64,000 nt of DNA from the NCBI GenBank assembly GCA_024637045.1, contig JAGXFX010000027.1, positions 62,001 to 126,000 on the forward strand, written 5' to 3'. The position numbers were made by a program, and so were the translations under genes. This stretch comes from Soehngenia sp. GTDB lineage: Bacteria; Bacillota; Clostridia; Tissierellales; Tissierellaceae. The notes beneath the pieces were generated by a model. It did no database searches and had not been told where the DNA came from. It saw only the letters and a list, made by a program, of their open reading frames with translations. Positions 8,262 to 17,980 of this stretch are shown piece by piece (the stretch's first letter is position 1; the number at the start of each line of letters is the position of its first letter).

Positions 8262-9632
8262 ATGGAAGCAATTATTAATTTTGTAAACTGGATCACAGGT
8301 TTGGTATGGGGATGGCCCATGCTACTCACACTTGGTCTGGGAGGGTTTGTACTGTCAGCAAGACTTGGATTCTTTCAGATTCGTTACTTCCCGTACATAA
8401 TCAAGCAGACGTTCGGGAAGATGTTCAGCAAAGCAGAGAAAGGTCAAGTATCACCATTCCAGGCTGCAACAGCTGCACTAGCATCAACAGTAGGAGCATC
8501 TAACATAATAGGTGTACCTGCAGCAATAATGTTTGGTGGACCAGGTGCCATTTTCTGGATGTGGGTTATGGCCCTTATGGGAATGGGATCAAAATTTGTT
8601 GAAATCGTACTTGGATACAAGTACAGAGAAAAGAACGAAGAAGGCGAATTCGTTGGTGGACCGATGTACTACATGAAAAAAGGTCTTAAGATGCCATGGC
8701 TGGGATCATTCTTTGCGTTAATGCTAATGCTTGAGCTTGTTCCAAGTGTTATGGTTCAGGCAAATTCAGTAGCCGCATCAGCACAGGAAGCATTCGGACT
8801 GGCACCAATAATAACAGGAGTAGTTACTCTTGTACTTGTTGGACTTGTAGTTATTGGTGGAATCAATAGAATTGCAAGCACTACAGAAAAACTTGTTCCA
8901 TTTATGGCAGGGGCTTACTTTTTAGCTGCAATAATAATCGTTATAGCAAATATTGGTGAAATGCCAAGAGTATTTGGTCTTATCTTTGGAAATGCATTCA
9001 CACCAATGTCAGCAGTAGGTGGATTTGCAGGTTCAGTAGTTGCAGCATCAATTAGATGGGGAGTTGCAAGAGGTGTTTACTCAAACGAAGCTGGTATGGG
9101 TACTGCTCCAATGGCTCACTCCGCAGCAACTAATGACCATGCTGTAAGACAGGGATTCTGGGGACTATTTGAAATTATAGTAGATACACTTGTAATCTGT
9201 ACTACTACAGCATTTGTTGTACTTTCAACTGATATCTGGACATCAGCTGGTGCAATGGATAATCCATCAGGACTGCCAGCGGCAGCTTTTACTGAATTCT
9301 ACGGAGTTTTCGGTGGTATGCTTGTAACTGTATCACTGTTGCTATTTGTAGTTTCAACACTTATAGTTGTTATATTCTACGGTGAGAAGCAGGCTGAGTT
9401 CTTGTTTGGACTTAAATTCTCAAGAGTTATGAGATATGTTTATCTTGCATCAATCGTTGTAGGTGCAATAGGTGGAGCTCAGACATTATGGATATTCCTT
9501 GATATAATGCTTGCATTGATTATATTCCCGAATATGTTCGCTTTGTTTATGCTTCATGGAGAAGTCAGGGACCTTACAAAAGAATTCTTTACTTCCAAGG
9601 AGTACTACCTAAAGGATGTTGGTAAAGCATAA
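8262..9632 (+). CDS. sodium:alanine symporter family (AGCS) transporter
   Basis: This 456-residue, highly hydrophobic membrane protein has about ten transmembrane segments. It carries AGCS signatures: ATAALASTVGASNIIGVPAA near residue 75 (here an S-N-I-I variant of the usual GNI), the GPGAIFWMW segment, and the VYSNEAGMGTAPMAH block near residue 280. AGCS carriers import alanine or glycine with sodium. The gene sits between two M20 hydrolases with short gaps and an AGAGGAGG site, consistent with co-transcription and amino-acid uptake for fermentation. Confidence 0.9.
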   Translation: MEAIINFVNWITGLVWGWPMLLTLGLGGFVLSARLGFFQIRYFPYIIKQTFGKMFSKAEKGQVSPFQAATAALASTVGASNIIGVPAAIMFGGPGAIFWMWVMALMGMGSKFVEIVLGYKYREKNEEGEFVGGPMYYMKKGLKMPWLGSFFALMLMLELVPSVMVQANSVAASAQEAFGLAPIITGVVTLVLVGLVVIGGINRIASTTEKLVPFMAGAYFLAAIIIVIANIGEMPRVFGLIFGNAFTPMSAVGGFAGSVVAASIRWGVARGVYSNEAGMGTAPMAHSAATNDHAVRQGFWGLFEIIVDTLVICTTTAFVVLSTDIWTSAGAMDNPSGLPAAAFTEFYGVFGGMLVTVSLLLFVVSTLIVVIFYGEKQAEFLFGLKFSRVMRYVYLASIVVGAIGGAQTLWIFLDIMLALIIFPNMFALFMLHGEVRDLTKEFFTSKEYYLKDVGKA

Positions 9633-9650
9633 AAAGGAGGAGAATGGAGA

Positions 9651-10850
9651 ATGATGCAAAGTATAATTGACAAGGAAAAACTAGAGAAGCTTTTAGCCGA
9701 GCTCATCTCCATATACAGTCCATATTTAAAGGAAGAAGAAGTCATGGAGTATGTTCTTAAATGGTTCAAGGACAGGGATATTCCTGCCGAGTACCATCGT
9801 TACTCCGAAGATAGAATACTGAAGTACAATGGCATCAATGTGATTGGAAGATTAAAGGGTGATTCGGATGGACCGAGAATTCTTCTCAATGGACACGTGG
9901 ATACTGTAGAAAAGACCGAAGATTGGTCAACAAATCCGACTGAGCCCATACGAAATGGAGATAAATTGTACGGACTAGGAGCTCTTGACATGAAGTCAGG
10001 TGTTGCTGCAATTATGATGGCTATTGAAGCATTCAAGAAGAATCATAATAGCTTTGCAGGTGAAATAGTTTATACAATTGTATCCGATGAGGAAGGACCA
10101 TACGGCCTCGGCACTGACGCATTGATTCTGGATGGAATAACAGATAATGTTGATGCAGCAATTGTTCCTGAACCAAGCAGTGGTTTTGTTGGAAAGCCTT
10201 TCCCGGTGTTATGCCTGGGAGCCAGAGGAGGCTGGAATTACTCTGTCTTTCTTAAAGGCAAGGCAGCTCATGCCGCTGACCCTGAAAAGGGCTTAAGCGC
10301 GATTGTGGAAGCTTCAAAATTGATTATGGAATTGAAGAACACTGAGCTAAGACAAGATGACAAATTGGGTAAGGGAGATATCTGCATTATAGGAATAAAT
10401 GGCGGAGGCGCTGCCTGCAGTGTAGCAGAAAAAGCTGTTTTTACGGTATTCAGACACGTAGTTCGTGGAGAATCAAGAGAGTACCTGGTACAGGAGGTTA
10501 TGGATGCTGCTGAAAGAGCAGGTATCCAGGCTGAAATACAGGTTAAATTCAGAGATTCACCACATTCACTAAACGGCGGTTTTGATCCGTATATTGTTGA
10601 GGAAGACAACCAGTACACCAAGCTTCTAATGGAAAGTATAAATGAGATAACGGGTACAACAGTTGATATCCAGTATTTCTCGAGCATAGGAGATTTCAAT
10701 TATCTGGGTACAAGAGCCGGCATACCTACATTTGTATTTGGTCCAAGTGGTGAGAATTACCATACTGCAGATGAATATGTCAACCTAAACAGTGTAGTGG
10801 AGACGTCAGAGGTCATATACAAATTTCTCGAAAAGAATTTGATTAAGTGA
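9651..10850 (+). CDS. M20/M25/M40-family metallohydrolase (ArgE/DapE type)
   Basis: This 399-residue member of the ArgE/DapE/CPG2 group has metal-binding motifs in order: LLNGHVDTV, YGLGALDMKSGVAA, SDEEGPYGLGT and the late GENYHTADEYV. The dimerisation (lid) domain occupies roughly residues 185-300. It removes an acyl or peptidyl group from an amino acid; the substrate is not determined. The start follows AAAAGGAGG 18 bases after the symporter stop, so it belongs to the same operon. Of the two adjacent ATG codons the first is taken. Confidence 0.87.
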   Translation: MMQSIIDKEKLEKLLAELISIYSPYLKEEEVMEYVLKWFKDRDIPAEYHRYSEDRILKYNGINVIGRLKGDSDGPRILLNGHVDTVEKTEDWSTNPTEPIRNGDKLYGLGALDMKSGVAAIMMAIEAFKKNHNSFAGEIVYTIVSDEEGPYGLGTDALILDGITDNVDAAIVPEPSSGFVGKPFPVLCLGARGGWNYSVFLKGKAAHAADPEKGLSAIVEASKLIMELKNTELRQDDKLGKGDICIIGINGGGAACSVAEKAVFTVFRHVVRGESREYLVQEVMDAAERAGIQAEIQVKFRDSPHSLNGGFDPYIVEEDNQYTKLLMESINEITGTTVDIQYFSSIGDFNYLGTRAGIPTFVFGPSGENYHTADEYVNLNSVVETSEVIYKFLEKNLIK

Positions 10851-10855
10851 TTATT

Positions 10856-10890
10856 AGATCCGGTGGGTGACCACCGGGTCTATTCTTTTA
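10856..10890 (+). terminator. terminator closing the M20-symporter-M20 operon
   Basis: AGATCCGGTGG pairs with CCACCGGGTCT around a GTGA loop, followed by ATTCTTTTA. Confidence 0.7.
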
Positions 10891-10976
10891 AATATCATTC
10901 TTCAAATAGTATACTATTAACATTTAAAGGGTATATGATAGAGGAATAAAACAAATTTACAAGGGGGGCGAATTAT

Positions 10977-11402
10977 ATGAAAAGAATTTTGGTACCTGTC
11001 GATGGCTCAGAGGACTCAGCTAAGGCTCTGAACAAGGCCAAAGAAATAGGATTGTTAAATGACAGTGAAATACTTATTTTGACGGTTGTAAACAGTCAAA
11101 GGGACAATCCTTACATTATAGAACAGGATTATACATCGGAATTAAGCAAGAAAAACATAGAAAAGGGGAAGAAAGTTTTAGAAGCATCTCTAGAAATAAT
11201 TGGAGAATATCCTGGGAATGTTGAAACGATGATTAGAAACGGAGATGTTGCAGAAACCATAATTGATATTGCCGAAGATGAAAAGTATGATCTTATTGTT
11301 ATGGGTAGAAGAGGTGCGAATATTTCATCAAGATCATTGCTTGGAAGTGTGTCAAACAAGGTTCTTAATTATGCTCCAAAATCAGTACTAGTAGTAAAAT
11401 AG
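10977..11402 (+). CDS. universal stress protein (UspA family)
   Basis: This 141-residue single-domain protein begins KRILVPVDGSEDS and ends with the ATP-binding pattern G-x2-G-x9-G-S (GRRGANISSRSLLGS), then SVLVVK. These are diagnostic of nucleotide-binding Usp proteins. It has its own ribosome binding site (AAGGGGGG) and a terminator, so it is probably monocistronic. The exact stress signal is unknown. Confidence 0.88.
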   Translation: MKRILVPVDGSEDSAKALNKAKEIGLLNDSEILILTVVNSQRDNPYIIEQDYTSELSKKNIEKGKKVLEASLEIIGEYPGNVETMIRNGDVAETIIDIAEDEKYDLIVMGRRGANISSRSLLGSVSNKVLNYAPKSVLVVK

Positions 11403-11425
11403 GCAGCCCATTGGGCTGCCTTCTT
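11402..11425. terminator. terminator between convergent genes
   Basis: GGCAGCCCA and TGGGCTGCC form a compact stem followed by TTCTTAT. It overlaps the universal stress protein stop region and faces the leftward CofE-like gene end. Confidence 0.65.
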
Positions 11426-11432
11426 ATGTCTG

Positions 11433-12623
11433 TTACTTGATATAACTGTCAAAGTAGCCCTGAATAAATATAATCGGAGTACCCTTGTCACCACTTCCAG
11501 AAGTCAGGTCTGATAGTGATCCAATTAGATCAGTTAGCCTTCTGGGGGTAGTACCCTGAGATGCCATTTCACCAACAAGTGAATCGTCCTTGTTTCTAAT
11601 ATAATCAGAAATTGCTTTTTTTAGCTCTGCTCCTTCAAGATGACCAAAATCATTATCTGCAAGATATTTTAGCTTGACTTCAGATGGAGTACCATCAAGT
11701 CCCTTTGTGTAAGCAGGGGATACCACAGGATCAGCTAATTCCCATATCTTACCTACAGGATCCTTAAATGCCCCATCCCCATAAATCATAACTTCAACGG
11801 TTTTCCCTGTGAGTTCCTTGATTTCTCTCTGAATTTGCTCAACAATTGGTTGACCGTCTCTTGGAAATAGTTTTATTCTATCTTCAGAAGATTTATTGGA
11901 TCCAAGAAGTCCATATTCCTGGTTGTAGCCTCTTCCATCAAGAGGGATGTTAAGGATATCATCCAGGCCGTATATTTTTTGACCACCATATTTCTTCAAA
12001 AGACCTTTGGTTCTAAATCTTGTGTGGATGTCACAGGCAATTACATTTTTCGTATAATCCAAAATTGTCAGAGGATTATTCGAAAAAATTATCTCAAAAT
12101 CTATATTGTATTCTTCCATGATTGATTTGTAATACTCAATATAGTCTACACCAGTAAATGGATGTTTTATATATCCGAAGTAGTCTCTAAATTGCTTTTC
12201 AGTCAGTACATCTGTCCATGGGTTTACACCTTTAACATCTAGAACATCCATGTCCACAAGATGATTCCCGACTTCATCAGCAGGATAGCTTAGCATAAGA
12301 TATATTTTTTTTGCCTCCTTTGCCAATCCACGGAGAATAACAGCGAATCTATTTCTACTTAAAATAGGAAATATAACCCCAAACTCGTCGTCACCAAACT
12401 TTTTAACAACATCTTCTGCAATTGAATCAATCGATGCATAATTTCCCTGAGCTCTTGCCACAATTGACTCGGTAATAGTTATGATATCCTTGTCCTGTAT
12501 GTCATAATCTTCATTAGAAGCAGCTTTTATAACTGTATCTACAACCAACTTGGAAATATCGTCGCCTTCTTTGATTATAGGTGCTCTAAGACCTCTAACT
12601 ACAGTACCTACCATTCTTTCCAC
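11433..12623 (-). CDS. coenzyme F420-0:L-glutamate ligase-like (CofE/FbiB family) protein
   Basis: The protein of about 396 residues begins ERMVGTVVRGLRAPII and contains CofE family blocks (ITESIVARAQGN; SRNRFAVILRGLA; FPRDGQ; VMIYGDGAF). CofE adds glutamates to coenzyme F420. Such homologues also occur in anaerobic Firmicutes, where no F420 is known, so the role here is open. I place the start at GTG 12623 because GGGAGAGA lies about 7 bases upstream; the more distal ATG at 12641 overlaps that site. It is transcribed divergently from a LysR-type regulator about 110 bases away, a common target relationship. Confidence 0.75.
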   Translation of the reverse strand: MERMVGTVVRGLRAPIIKEGDDISKLVVDTVIKAASNEDYDIQDKDIITITESIVARAQGNYASIDSIAEDVVKKFGDDEFGVIFPILSRNRFAVILRGLAKEAKKIYLMLSYPADEVGNHLVDMDVLDVKGVNPWTDVLTEKQFRDYFGYIKHPFTGVDYIEYYKSIMEEYNIDFEIIFSNNPLTILDYTKNVIACDIHTRFRTKGLLKKYGGQKIYGLDDILNIPLDGRGYNQEYGLLGSNKSSEDRIKLFPRDGQPIVEQIQREIKELTGKTVEVMIYGDGAFKDPVGKIWELADPVVSPAYTKGLDGTPSEVKLKYLADNDFGHLEGAELKKAISDYIRNKDDSLVGEMASQGTTPRRLTDLIGSLSDLTSGSGDKGTPIIFIQGYFDSYIK

Positions 12624-12736
12624 AAAGCATCTCTCCCTCATTTAATATGTTTATTCATCTCTTTACTTAAAGTATATTTTATTTTATGATATAAGTAAAA
12701 TAAATAATAAATATGAGGGTAATAAGGAGGACTTAT

Positions 12737-13660
12737 ATGAAAACAAAACTGGATCCATATAGAATATTCAATGAGGTTGTAGTAGAAAAAAGCTTTTCCA
12801 AAGCAGGCAAAAAACTATATATCAGTCAACCAGCTGTTAGTCAAATTGTATCTCAACTGGAAACAGATCTGCAGGTAAGATTATTTACAAGGACTCCGAA
12901 GGGAGTAGTTCCAACAAAGGAAGGGGAACTTCTTTTTGAGTATGTGAATGCCGGAATAAACCTTATTGAGAAAGGAGAAAAGAGACTCCTTGACAGCAAA
13001 AACCTTTTTGAAGGAGAGCTTAGAATAGGTGTGGGAGATACAATAGCTAAATACTACTTGATTGATTATCTTGATAGATTCAATGCTATTCATCCTCAGG
13101 TTAAGCTAAGGATTATAAACAGGACAACAATGGAACTGACTACCTTGCTAAAATCTGGAGTTATTGATATTGCCGTTGTAAATTTGCCTTTAGACGATAC
13201 GAGCATTGAGACAATACGGACTAAAAAGATTCAGGACATACTGGTTGCAGGTGAAAAGTTTGCTCATCTTAGGAATAAGAGCCTAGACTTCGGGGAGCTA
13301 ACTGATTATCCATTGATAATGCTTGACAACAGATCAAAATCAAGAAAATATGTTGAAGATTTTCTTGACTCTCAAGGAGTTAGGGTTGAACCTGAAATTG
13401 AGCTGGGTTCTCACGATTTATTGCTTGAGTTGGCGAGAATTGGATTAGGTCTTGCATTTGTGGTAGAGGATTATGCCAATAATTATATAGACAGTAAGGA
13501 AGTGTTTCCCGTAAAAACTAGTGCGAAAATTCCAGGCAGAAGTGTTGGGATTTGTCACCTCAAGGATGTAAGTTTATCTCCTGCTGCTGAGAAGTTTGTA
13601 GAGATACTTCTTGATAGAGTGGCTACAGAGAGTAAAGTGGTAAAAAATGTGATTAAATAG
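12737..13660 (+). CDS. LysR-family transcriptional regulator
   Basis: This 307-residue protein has an N-terminal winged helix (residues ~5-65: FNEVVVEKSFSKAGKKLYISQPAVSQ, then LFTRTPKGVVPTKEGE), a linker helix, and a periplasmic-binding-like sensor domain from about residue 90. The ATG at 12737 is preferred because AAGGAGG is 9 bases upstream; an earlier in-frame ATG at 12713 lacks a site. Divergent orientation to the CofE-like gene suggests regulation of that gene and itself. The co-inducer is unknown. Confidence 0.88.
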   Translation: MKTKLDPYRIFNEVVVEKSFSKAGKKLYISQPAVSQIVSQLETDLQVRLFTRTPKGVVPTKEGELLFEYVNAGINLIEKGEKRLLDSKNLFEGELRIGVGDTIAKYYLIDYLDRFNAIHPQVKLRIINRTTMELTTLLKSGVIDIAVVNLPLDDTSIETIRTKKIQDILVAGEKFAHLRNKSLDFGELTDYPLIMLDNRSKSRKYVEDFLDSQGVRVEPEIELGSHDLLLELARIGLGLAFVVEDYANNYIDSKEVFPVKTSAKIPGRSVGICHLKDVSLSPAAEKFVEILLDRVATESKVVKNVIK

Positions 13661-13713
13661 AGGATATGGGTATAAATAATTGAGTATACTAAACGGAATA
13701 TACGGAGGCTCCC

Positions 13714-16194
13714 ATGAATTTTAGAGACAATACTTCAAATGATGATAATGTATCTAAAAAACTTAATAACAAGCTGGATTATTACAACGACCTACAAACT
13801 GGTGTTAAACCTAAGTATGAAAGTGCAAGATTAATCTTGATTTATATTGTTATCGGATCATTGTGGATAATTTTTTCTGATAAAACACTGGTTTATCTAG
13901 CAGGAGATATAGCATTGTATCAACGGATGCAAACTTTTAAGGGATGGTTTTATGTTGTTTTCTCTGGAATGATTTTCTATTTCATAGTTAAGAACAGAAT
14001 GGAGCTCTTTAAAGATGCATCCGAACAACTTTATGAAGGATATGTACAACTTGATTTATCTCATAATGAACTTCGCAATGCACAGAATGAACTTCAGGAA
14101 AAATATGACCAGTTAAACTATTACCAGAATGCGCTTGAGGAAAGCCAGTTGAAATACAATCTGTCAATACAGGGAGCAAATGATGGAGTATGGAATTGGG
14201 ATATAAAAAATGATATATATAATACATCAATAATGACAAAAGAGAATTTTGGATACACCAAAGAAGAACAGGAATCAATAGATACCATCTCTAAGTGGCA
14301 GAGTCTTGTTCATCCTGATGACCTTCCAAAAGGAAGAAAGAAATTGAGTGACTATGTCGATACTGGCGAAGATATTTACGAAAATATATTCAGAGTAAAA
14401 ACTGCTAGTGGTGAATACAGATGGATACTTATCAGAGGGAAGTTAATAAGACATGAAAATGGAGAGCCCATGAAGTTGGCGGGTTCACATACCGACTTGA
14501 CAGAACAAATGCTATTACAGGAAAACCTTCATCAGGAAAAAGAACTTGTAGAAAGCATATCAAGAGAAGCTCCAATTATGATTTTAGTTTGTGACAGGAC
14601 AGGAATTGTCAAAAAAATCAACAATTATGCCGAGAAGCTTCTTGGGTATGAGGAGGTAGAAATACAAGGCAAGAATGCATATCAAATTTTTATTGAAGAG
14701 CAAGAAAAAAGTGAATTCGATAAACATCTTGAACAGATATTTCTAGGCAATTCAATGAGCAATATTGAAACCAAGATTGCAACGAAGTCCGGAGAAATAA
14801 AAACAATCCTATGGAGTAACAGTTTTCTTCATGATATGGAGGATGAAATTACTGGACTTGTATTTGTAAGTGTGGATATAAGTGATCGTAAAGAAATGGA
14901 AGAGAAACTTGAAAGGTTGGCATATTTTGATCCTTTAACAGAAATGTTCAATAAAGAAAAATTCAGAGAAGACACAATAAGTTTGATTTCTAATAATCAC
15001 AAGATAGGAAATTCATTTGCAATGATATATGTGGATATTGATAATTTTAAATTAGTCAATGACACAATGGGTCATGCTGCAGGGGATGAATTAATAAGGC
15101 ATATTGGAGGCTCAATGGTAGAATCTATTGGATCAGGTGAACGAGTGTACAGATTCGGTGGAGATGAATTTGTAATACTGGTAGAAAATTCTTCTGAAAC
15201 AATGCTTGAATTTAAAATCAATGCACTTATGGACAAAATACGTATTCCGTGGCAGTACAAGGAGCATACGTTTCATATTTCCGCCAGTGCAGGAGTTGCT
15301 GTTTATCCATACCATGGTCTAGATTTTGAACAGCTAATGCAAAATGCTGATACCGCTCTTTCATTCGCAAAAGAAAAAGGTAAAAACATATTTGTTGTAT
15401 ATGATAGAGAGATGAGAGAGAAGGCATGGAATCATATTCAATTAAGCAATGATTTGAGATCAGCGCTTGAAAGAGATGAATTTGAGCTTCATTATCAACC
15501 ACAAATAAACTTGTCGACAGGAGATGTTGTTGGTGTAGAAGCGTTGATTAGATGGGATCATCCAATCAAAGGGAATATTCCGCCTGTTGATTTTATTCCA
15601 TTTTCAGAGGAAACCGGTCAAATTGACAAAATTGAGGAATGGGTTATCGAAACTGCCTGCAGACAAAGCAAAAAATGGTATCAGAATGGATATAAAAATA
15701 TTTCAATTTCAATAAATATATCAGGGAAAATGCTTGGGAGAAGTGAATGGATTGATAGAATTCAAAAGTATATATCTAATTGTAAAAGTTATGGGAGAAT
15801 AGTATTTGAAATAACTGAAACAGCAATCATTTCAGACTTGGAAGAAAGTCTTGTATCATTGATACAAATTCATGATTTGGGAATAAAGTTAGCATTGGAT
15901 GATTTTGGGACCGGATTCTCTTCCCTGACATACCTTCAGAAACTTCCTATTGATATAATTAAACTTGATAAGGATTTTATCTGGGAAATTGGTGTGGATG
16001 AAGGAAAGGAATTTATAATAAAGGCTGTAATTGACCTTGCTCACAATCTCGGTATGAGCGTTGTGGGTGAAGGAGTTGAAACTGATGAACAGCTTCAATT
16101 TCTTAAAGACGCAGGATGTGATTATGCGCAGGGCTATTTGTTCAATAAACCTATGAATGTAACAGATGTAGAGAAAGTGTTTCAAAATCTTTGA
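13714..16194 (+). CDS. membrane PAS-PAS-GGDEF-EAL c-di-GMP signalling protein
   Basis: This 826-residue protein makes and/or degrades c-di-GMP. Two hydrophobic segments (about residues 38-62 and 75-93) anchor it. A coiled coil (~100-145) leads to two PAS sensor domains (~150-265 and ~275-400). The cyclase domain keeps RFGGDEF near residue 480. The upstream inhibitory RxxD site is absent (GSGE in its place). The phosphodiesterase domain keeps GVEALIRWDH, EITETA, LDDFGTGFSS and EGVETDEQ, so both active sites look intact. It starts with its own GGAGG site. The net activity cannot be read from sequence. Confidence 0.9.
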   Translation: MNFRDNTSNDDNVSKKLNNKLDYYNDLQTGVKPKYESARLILIYIVIGSLWIIFSDKTLVYLAGDIALYQRMQTFKGWFYVVFSGMIFYFIVKNRMELFKDASEQLYEGYVQLDLSHNELRNAQNELQEKYDQLNYYQNALEESQLKYNLSIQGANDGVWNWDIKNDIYNTSIMTKENFGYTKEEQESIDTISKWQSLVHPDDLPKGRKKLSDYVDTGEDIYENIFRVKTASGEYRWILIRGKLIRHENGEPMKLAGSHTDLTEQMLLQENLHQEKELVESISREAPIMILVCDRTGIVKKINNYAEKLLGYEEVEIQGKNAYQIFIEEQEKSEFDKHLEQIFLGNSMSNIETKIATKSGEIKTILWSNSFLHDMEDEITGLVFVSVDISDRKEMEEKLERLAYFDPLTEMFNKEKFREDTISLISNNHKIGNSFAMIYVDIDNFKLVNDTMGHAAGDELIRHIGGSMVESIGSGERVYRFGGDEFVILVENSSETMLEFKINALMDKIRIPWQYKEHTFHISASAGVAVYPYHGLDFEQLMQNADTALSFAKEKGKNIFVVYDREMREKAWNHIQLSNDLRSALERDEFELHYQPQINLSTGDVVGVEALIRWDHPIKGNIPPVDFIPFSEETGQIDKIEEWVIETACRQSKKWYQNGYKNISISINISGKMLGRSEWIDRIQKYISNCKSYGRIVFEITETAIISDLEESLVSLIQIHDLGIKLALDDFGTGFSSLTYLQKLPIDIIKLDKDFIWEIGVDEGKEFIIKAVIDLAHNLGMSVVGEGVETDEQLQFLKDAGCDYAQGYLFNKPMNVTDVEKVFQNL

Positions 16195-16369
16195 TACTGG
16201 GGATTGGTCTAAATGAGAGAATTTGAGTTTAGTTATTACATTTATTTAAACTTATGGAGAACAATAACTTAAAAGATTTTAGTAACAGTATAGAAAAATC
16301 TGTTAATAATATGTATAATCATAAGGTGAGAGATTAGGCTACAATATTTATTAGGATGGAGGTAAATAA

Positions 16370-16612
16370 ATGACAGATAATATAGATCTTGTTGTCTTAA
16401 GAACAGTGGAAAATGAATTTGAAATGAACATGATAACTGCAATTTTAAAGGATAATGAGATTCCATTCTTAGTAAAGAATAAAGGGTCAGGGAGTTATAT
16501 GAGGATAATTACTGGTAGCTCTCCATTTAGAACAGATATAATGGTCGACAAGAAAAGTTTTGAAGATGCGATGGAGCTTATCATTCCAATAATTGGAGAG
16601 CAAGAAATTTAG
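16370..16612 (+). CDS. small DUF2007-like protein
   Basis: This 80-residue protein resembles the DUF2007 (putative signal-transducing) domain: VVLRTVENEFEMNMITAILKDN, then a short beta-rich part with a FRTDIMVDKKSFEDA block. Such proteins have the fold of small regulatory domains but no proven function. A GGATGGAGG site lies 7 bases upstream. It has no obvious operon partner. Confidence 0.65.
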   Translation: MTDNIDLVVLRTVENEFEMNMITAILKDNEIPFLVKNKGSGSYMRIITGSSPFRTDIMVDKKSFEDAMELIIPIIGEQEI

Positions 16613-16642
16613 TGGATATCAATTTGTTATAGTTTAGTAATT

Positions 16643-16665
16643 GGCCCCGGATAAAACTCGGGGTC
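16643..16665 (+). terminator. GC-rich hairpin, possible weak terminator
   Basis: GGCCCCG pairs with CGGGGTC around a 9-base loop after the DUF2007 gene. No T-run follows, so termination is uncertain. Confidence 0.35.
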
Positions 16666-16708
16666 GATTCATGAACATTCCGTAGAAATAAAGATTGGGG
16701 GAAATGTA

Positions 16709-17866
16709 ATGATTGGAAATTTTGATTTTGTATTGCCTACTAAAATCAAGTATGGAGCTGGTTCATTAAAGTTGCTAGGGGATGAATTAAAGGAGCTCGA
16801 TGCCAGAAAAATTATGATAATTACCGACAAAGGCATTATGAAAACCGGGTTGATGGGTAGACTGACAGATTTATTAAATGATGAAGGTCTTGAATATATT
16901 GTTTTCGACGATATTGAACCTAATCCAAAGGACTATAATGTAGAGAAATGTGCAAAAGTTGCCAGGGATAACAAGGTGGATACTTTTGTTGCATTTGGAG
17001 GAGGCAGTCCAATGGATGCTGCAAAAGGAGCTGCGGTACTAGTCAATCAAGGTGGGAGGATTAAAGATTATCAAGGGAAAGACAAGATTGGAGAAAACTG
17101 CATACCTTTGATAACAATACCTACAACAGCAGGAACAGGCAGTGAAGTTACTTTTTCATCTGTAATTACCGATACAGAGAATAATTTTAAATTCACGGTT
17201 AAGAGTCCTTACATAGCAGCAAAAACAGCGATTGTAGATCCTGAATTAACTCTAAGTGTACCACCGCTAATAACAGCATCAACAGGAATCGATGCCTTAA
17301 CCCATGCCATTGAAGGATATACTGCAAACTGCACTGAACCAATAGCAGAAGCCATAGGTTTATATGCCGTGGAGTACATATCATCAAGCATTTTAGGCGC
17401 AGTTGAAAATGGAAATGACCTCCACTCAAGGGATAGAATGATGATGGGTAGCTTAATGGGAGGATTATCTTTCAGCCATTCGGATGTTGCTTCTGTGCAT
17501 TGCATGGCTGAAGCCCTTGGAAGCATGTACGATGCGCCACATGGTCTTTGTAATTCAATACTGCTGCCATATGTTATGGAATACAATTTACCAGATTGTG
17601 AATTTAAGTATGCCAGAATTGCCAGAGCAATGGGTATTGATGGTAATAGTGACAGGGAAACTGCCGAAAAAGGGATTGAATTTATTAGAAAACTATCGAA
17701 GAAAATCGGATTACCTGGTCTCAGTTCATTGCAAATCAATAAAGATGATTTTGAAACATTAGCAGAAATGTCAGTGAAAAATGGTTCGAATGGGAGCAAC
17801 CCAAGAGCAATTGATAAAAACACTTACAGAGACCTCTTTATCAAAGCGTATGAAGATATGAGATGA
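16709..17866 (+). CDS. iron-containing alcohol dehydrogenase
   Basis: This 385-residue group III dehydrogenase has an N-terminal NAD-binding half with FGGGSPMDAAKGAA near residue 95 and TTAGTGSEVT near 140. The C-terminal helical half carries the iron-binding Asp/His set (DALTHAIEGY, ASVHCMAEALG, DAPHGLCNSILLP). It interconverts an aldehyde and an alcohol using NAD(P)H, plausibly for redox disposal during fermentation. Its own GGGGG site precedes the ATG and no partner gene is adjacent. Substrate not assignable. Confidence 0.92.
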   Translation: MIGNFDFVLPTKIKYGAGSLKLLGDELKELDARKIMIITDKGIMKTGLMGRLTDLLNDEGLEYIVFDDIEPNPKDYNVEKCAKVARDNKVDTFVAFGGGSPMDAAKGAAVLVNQGGRIKDYQGKDKIGENCIPLITIPTTAGTGSEVTFSSVITDTENNFKFTVKSPYIAAKTAIVDPELTLSVPPLITASTGIDALTHAIEGYTANCTEPIAEAIGLYAVEYISSSILGAVENGNDLHSRDRMMMGSLMGGLSFSHSDVASVHCMAEALGSMYDAPHGLCNSILLPYVMEYNLPDCEFKYARIARAMGIDGNSDRETAEKGIEFIRKLSKKIGLPGLSSLQINKDDFETLAEMSVKNGSNGSNPRAIDKNTYRDLFIKAYEDMR

Positions 17867-17936
17867 TGTGTGTAATATAATAAGATGAATGTCAGTTCAT
17901 AGTTGATTAACCTATGTGTAAATTGTGTATTTTTTG

Positions 17937-17964
17937 TTTACAAAGTTGAACAATATAGTATAAT
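17937..17964 (+). promoter_or_regulatory. sigma-A-type promoter for the trpS leader
   Basis: TTTACA and TATAAT are separated by 16 bases, just upstream of the T-box leader. Confidence 0.6.
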
Positions 17965-17980
17965 ATAACATATACACTTT

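Noticed and set aside
17209-17823. Long antisense frame opposite the alcohol dehydrogenase
   Set aside because: A shadow of the real gene: no ribosome site and no recognisable domain.
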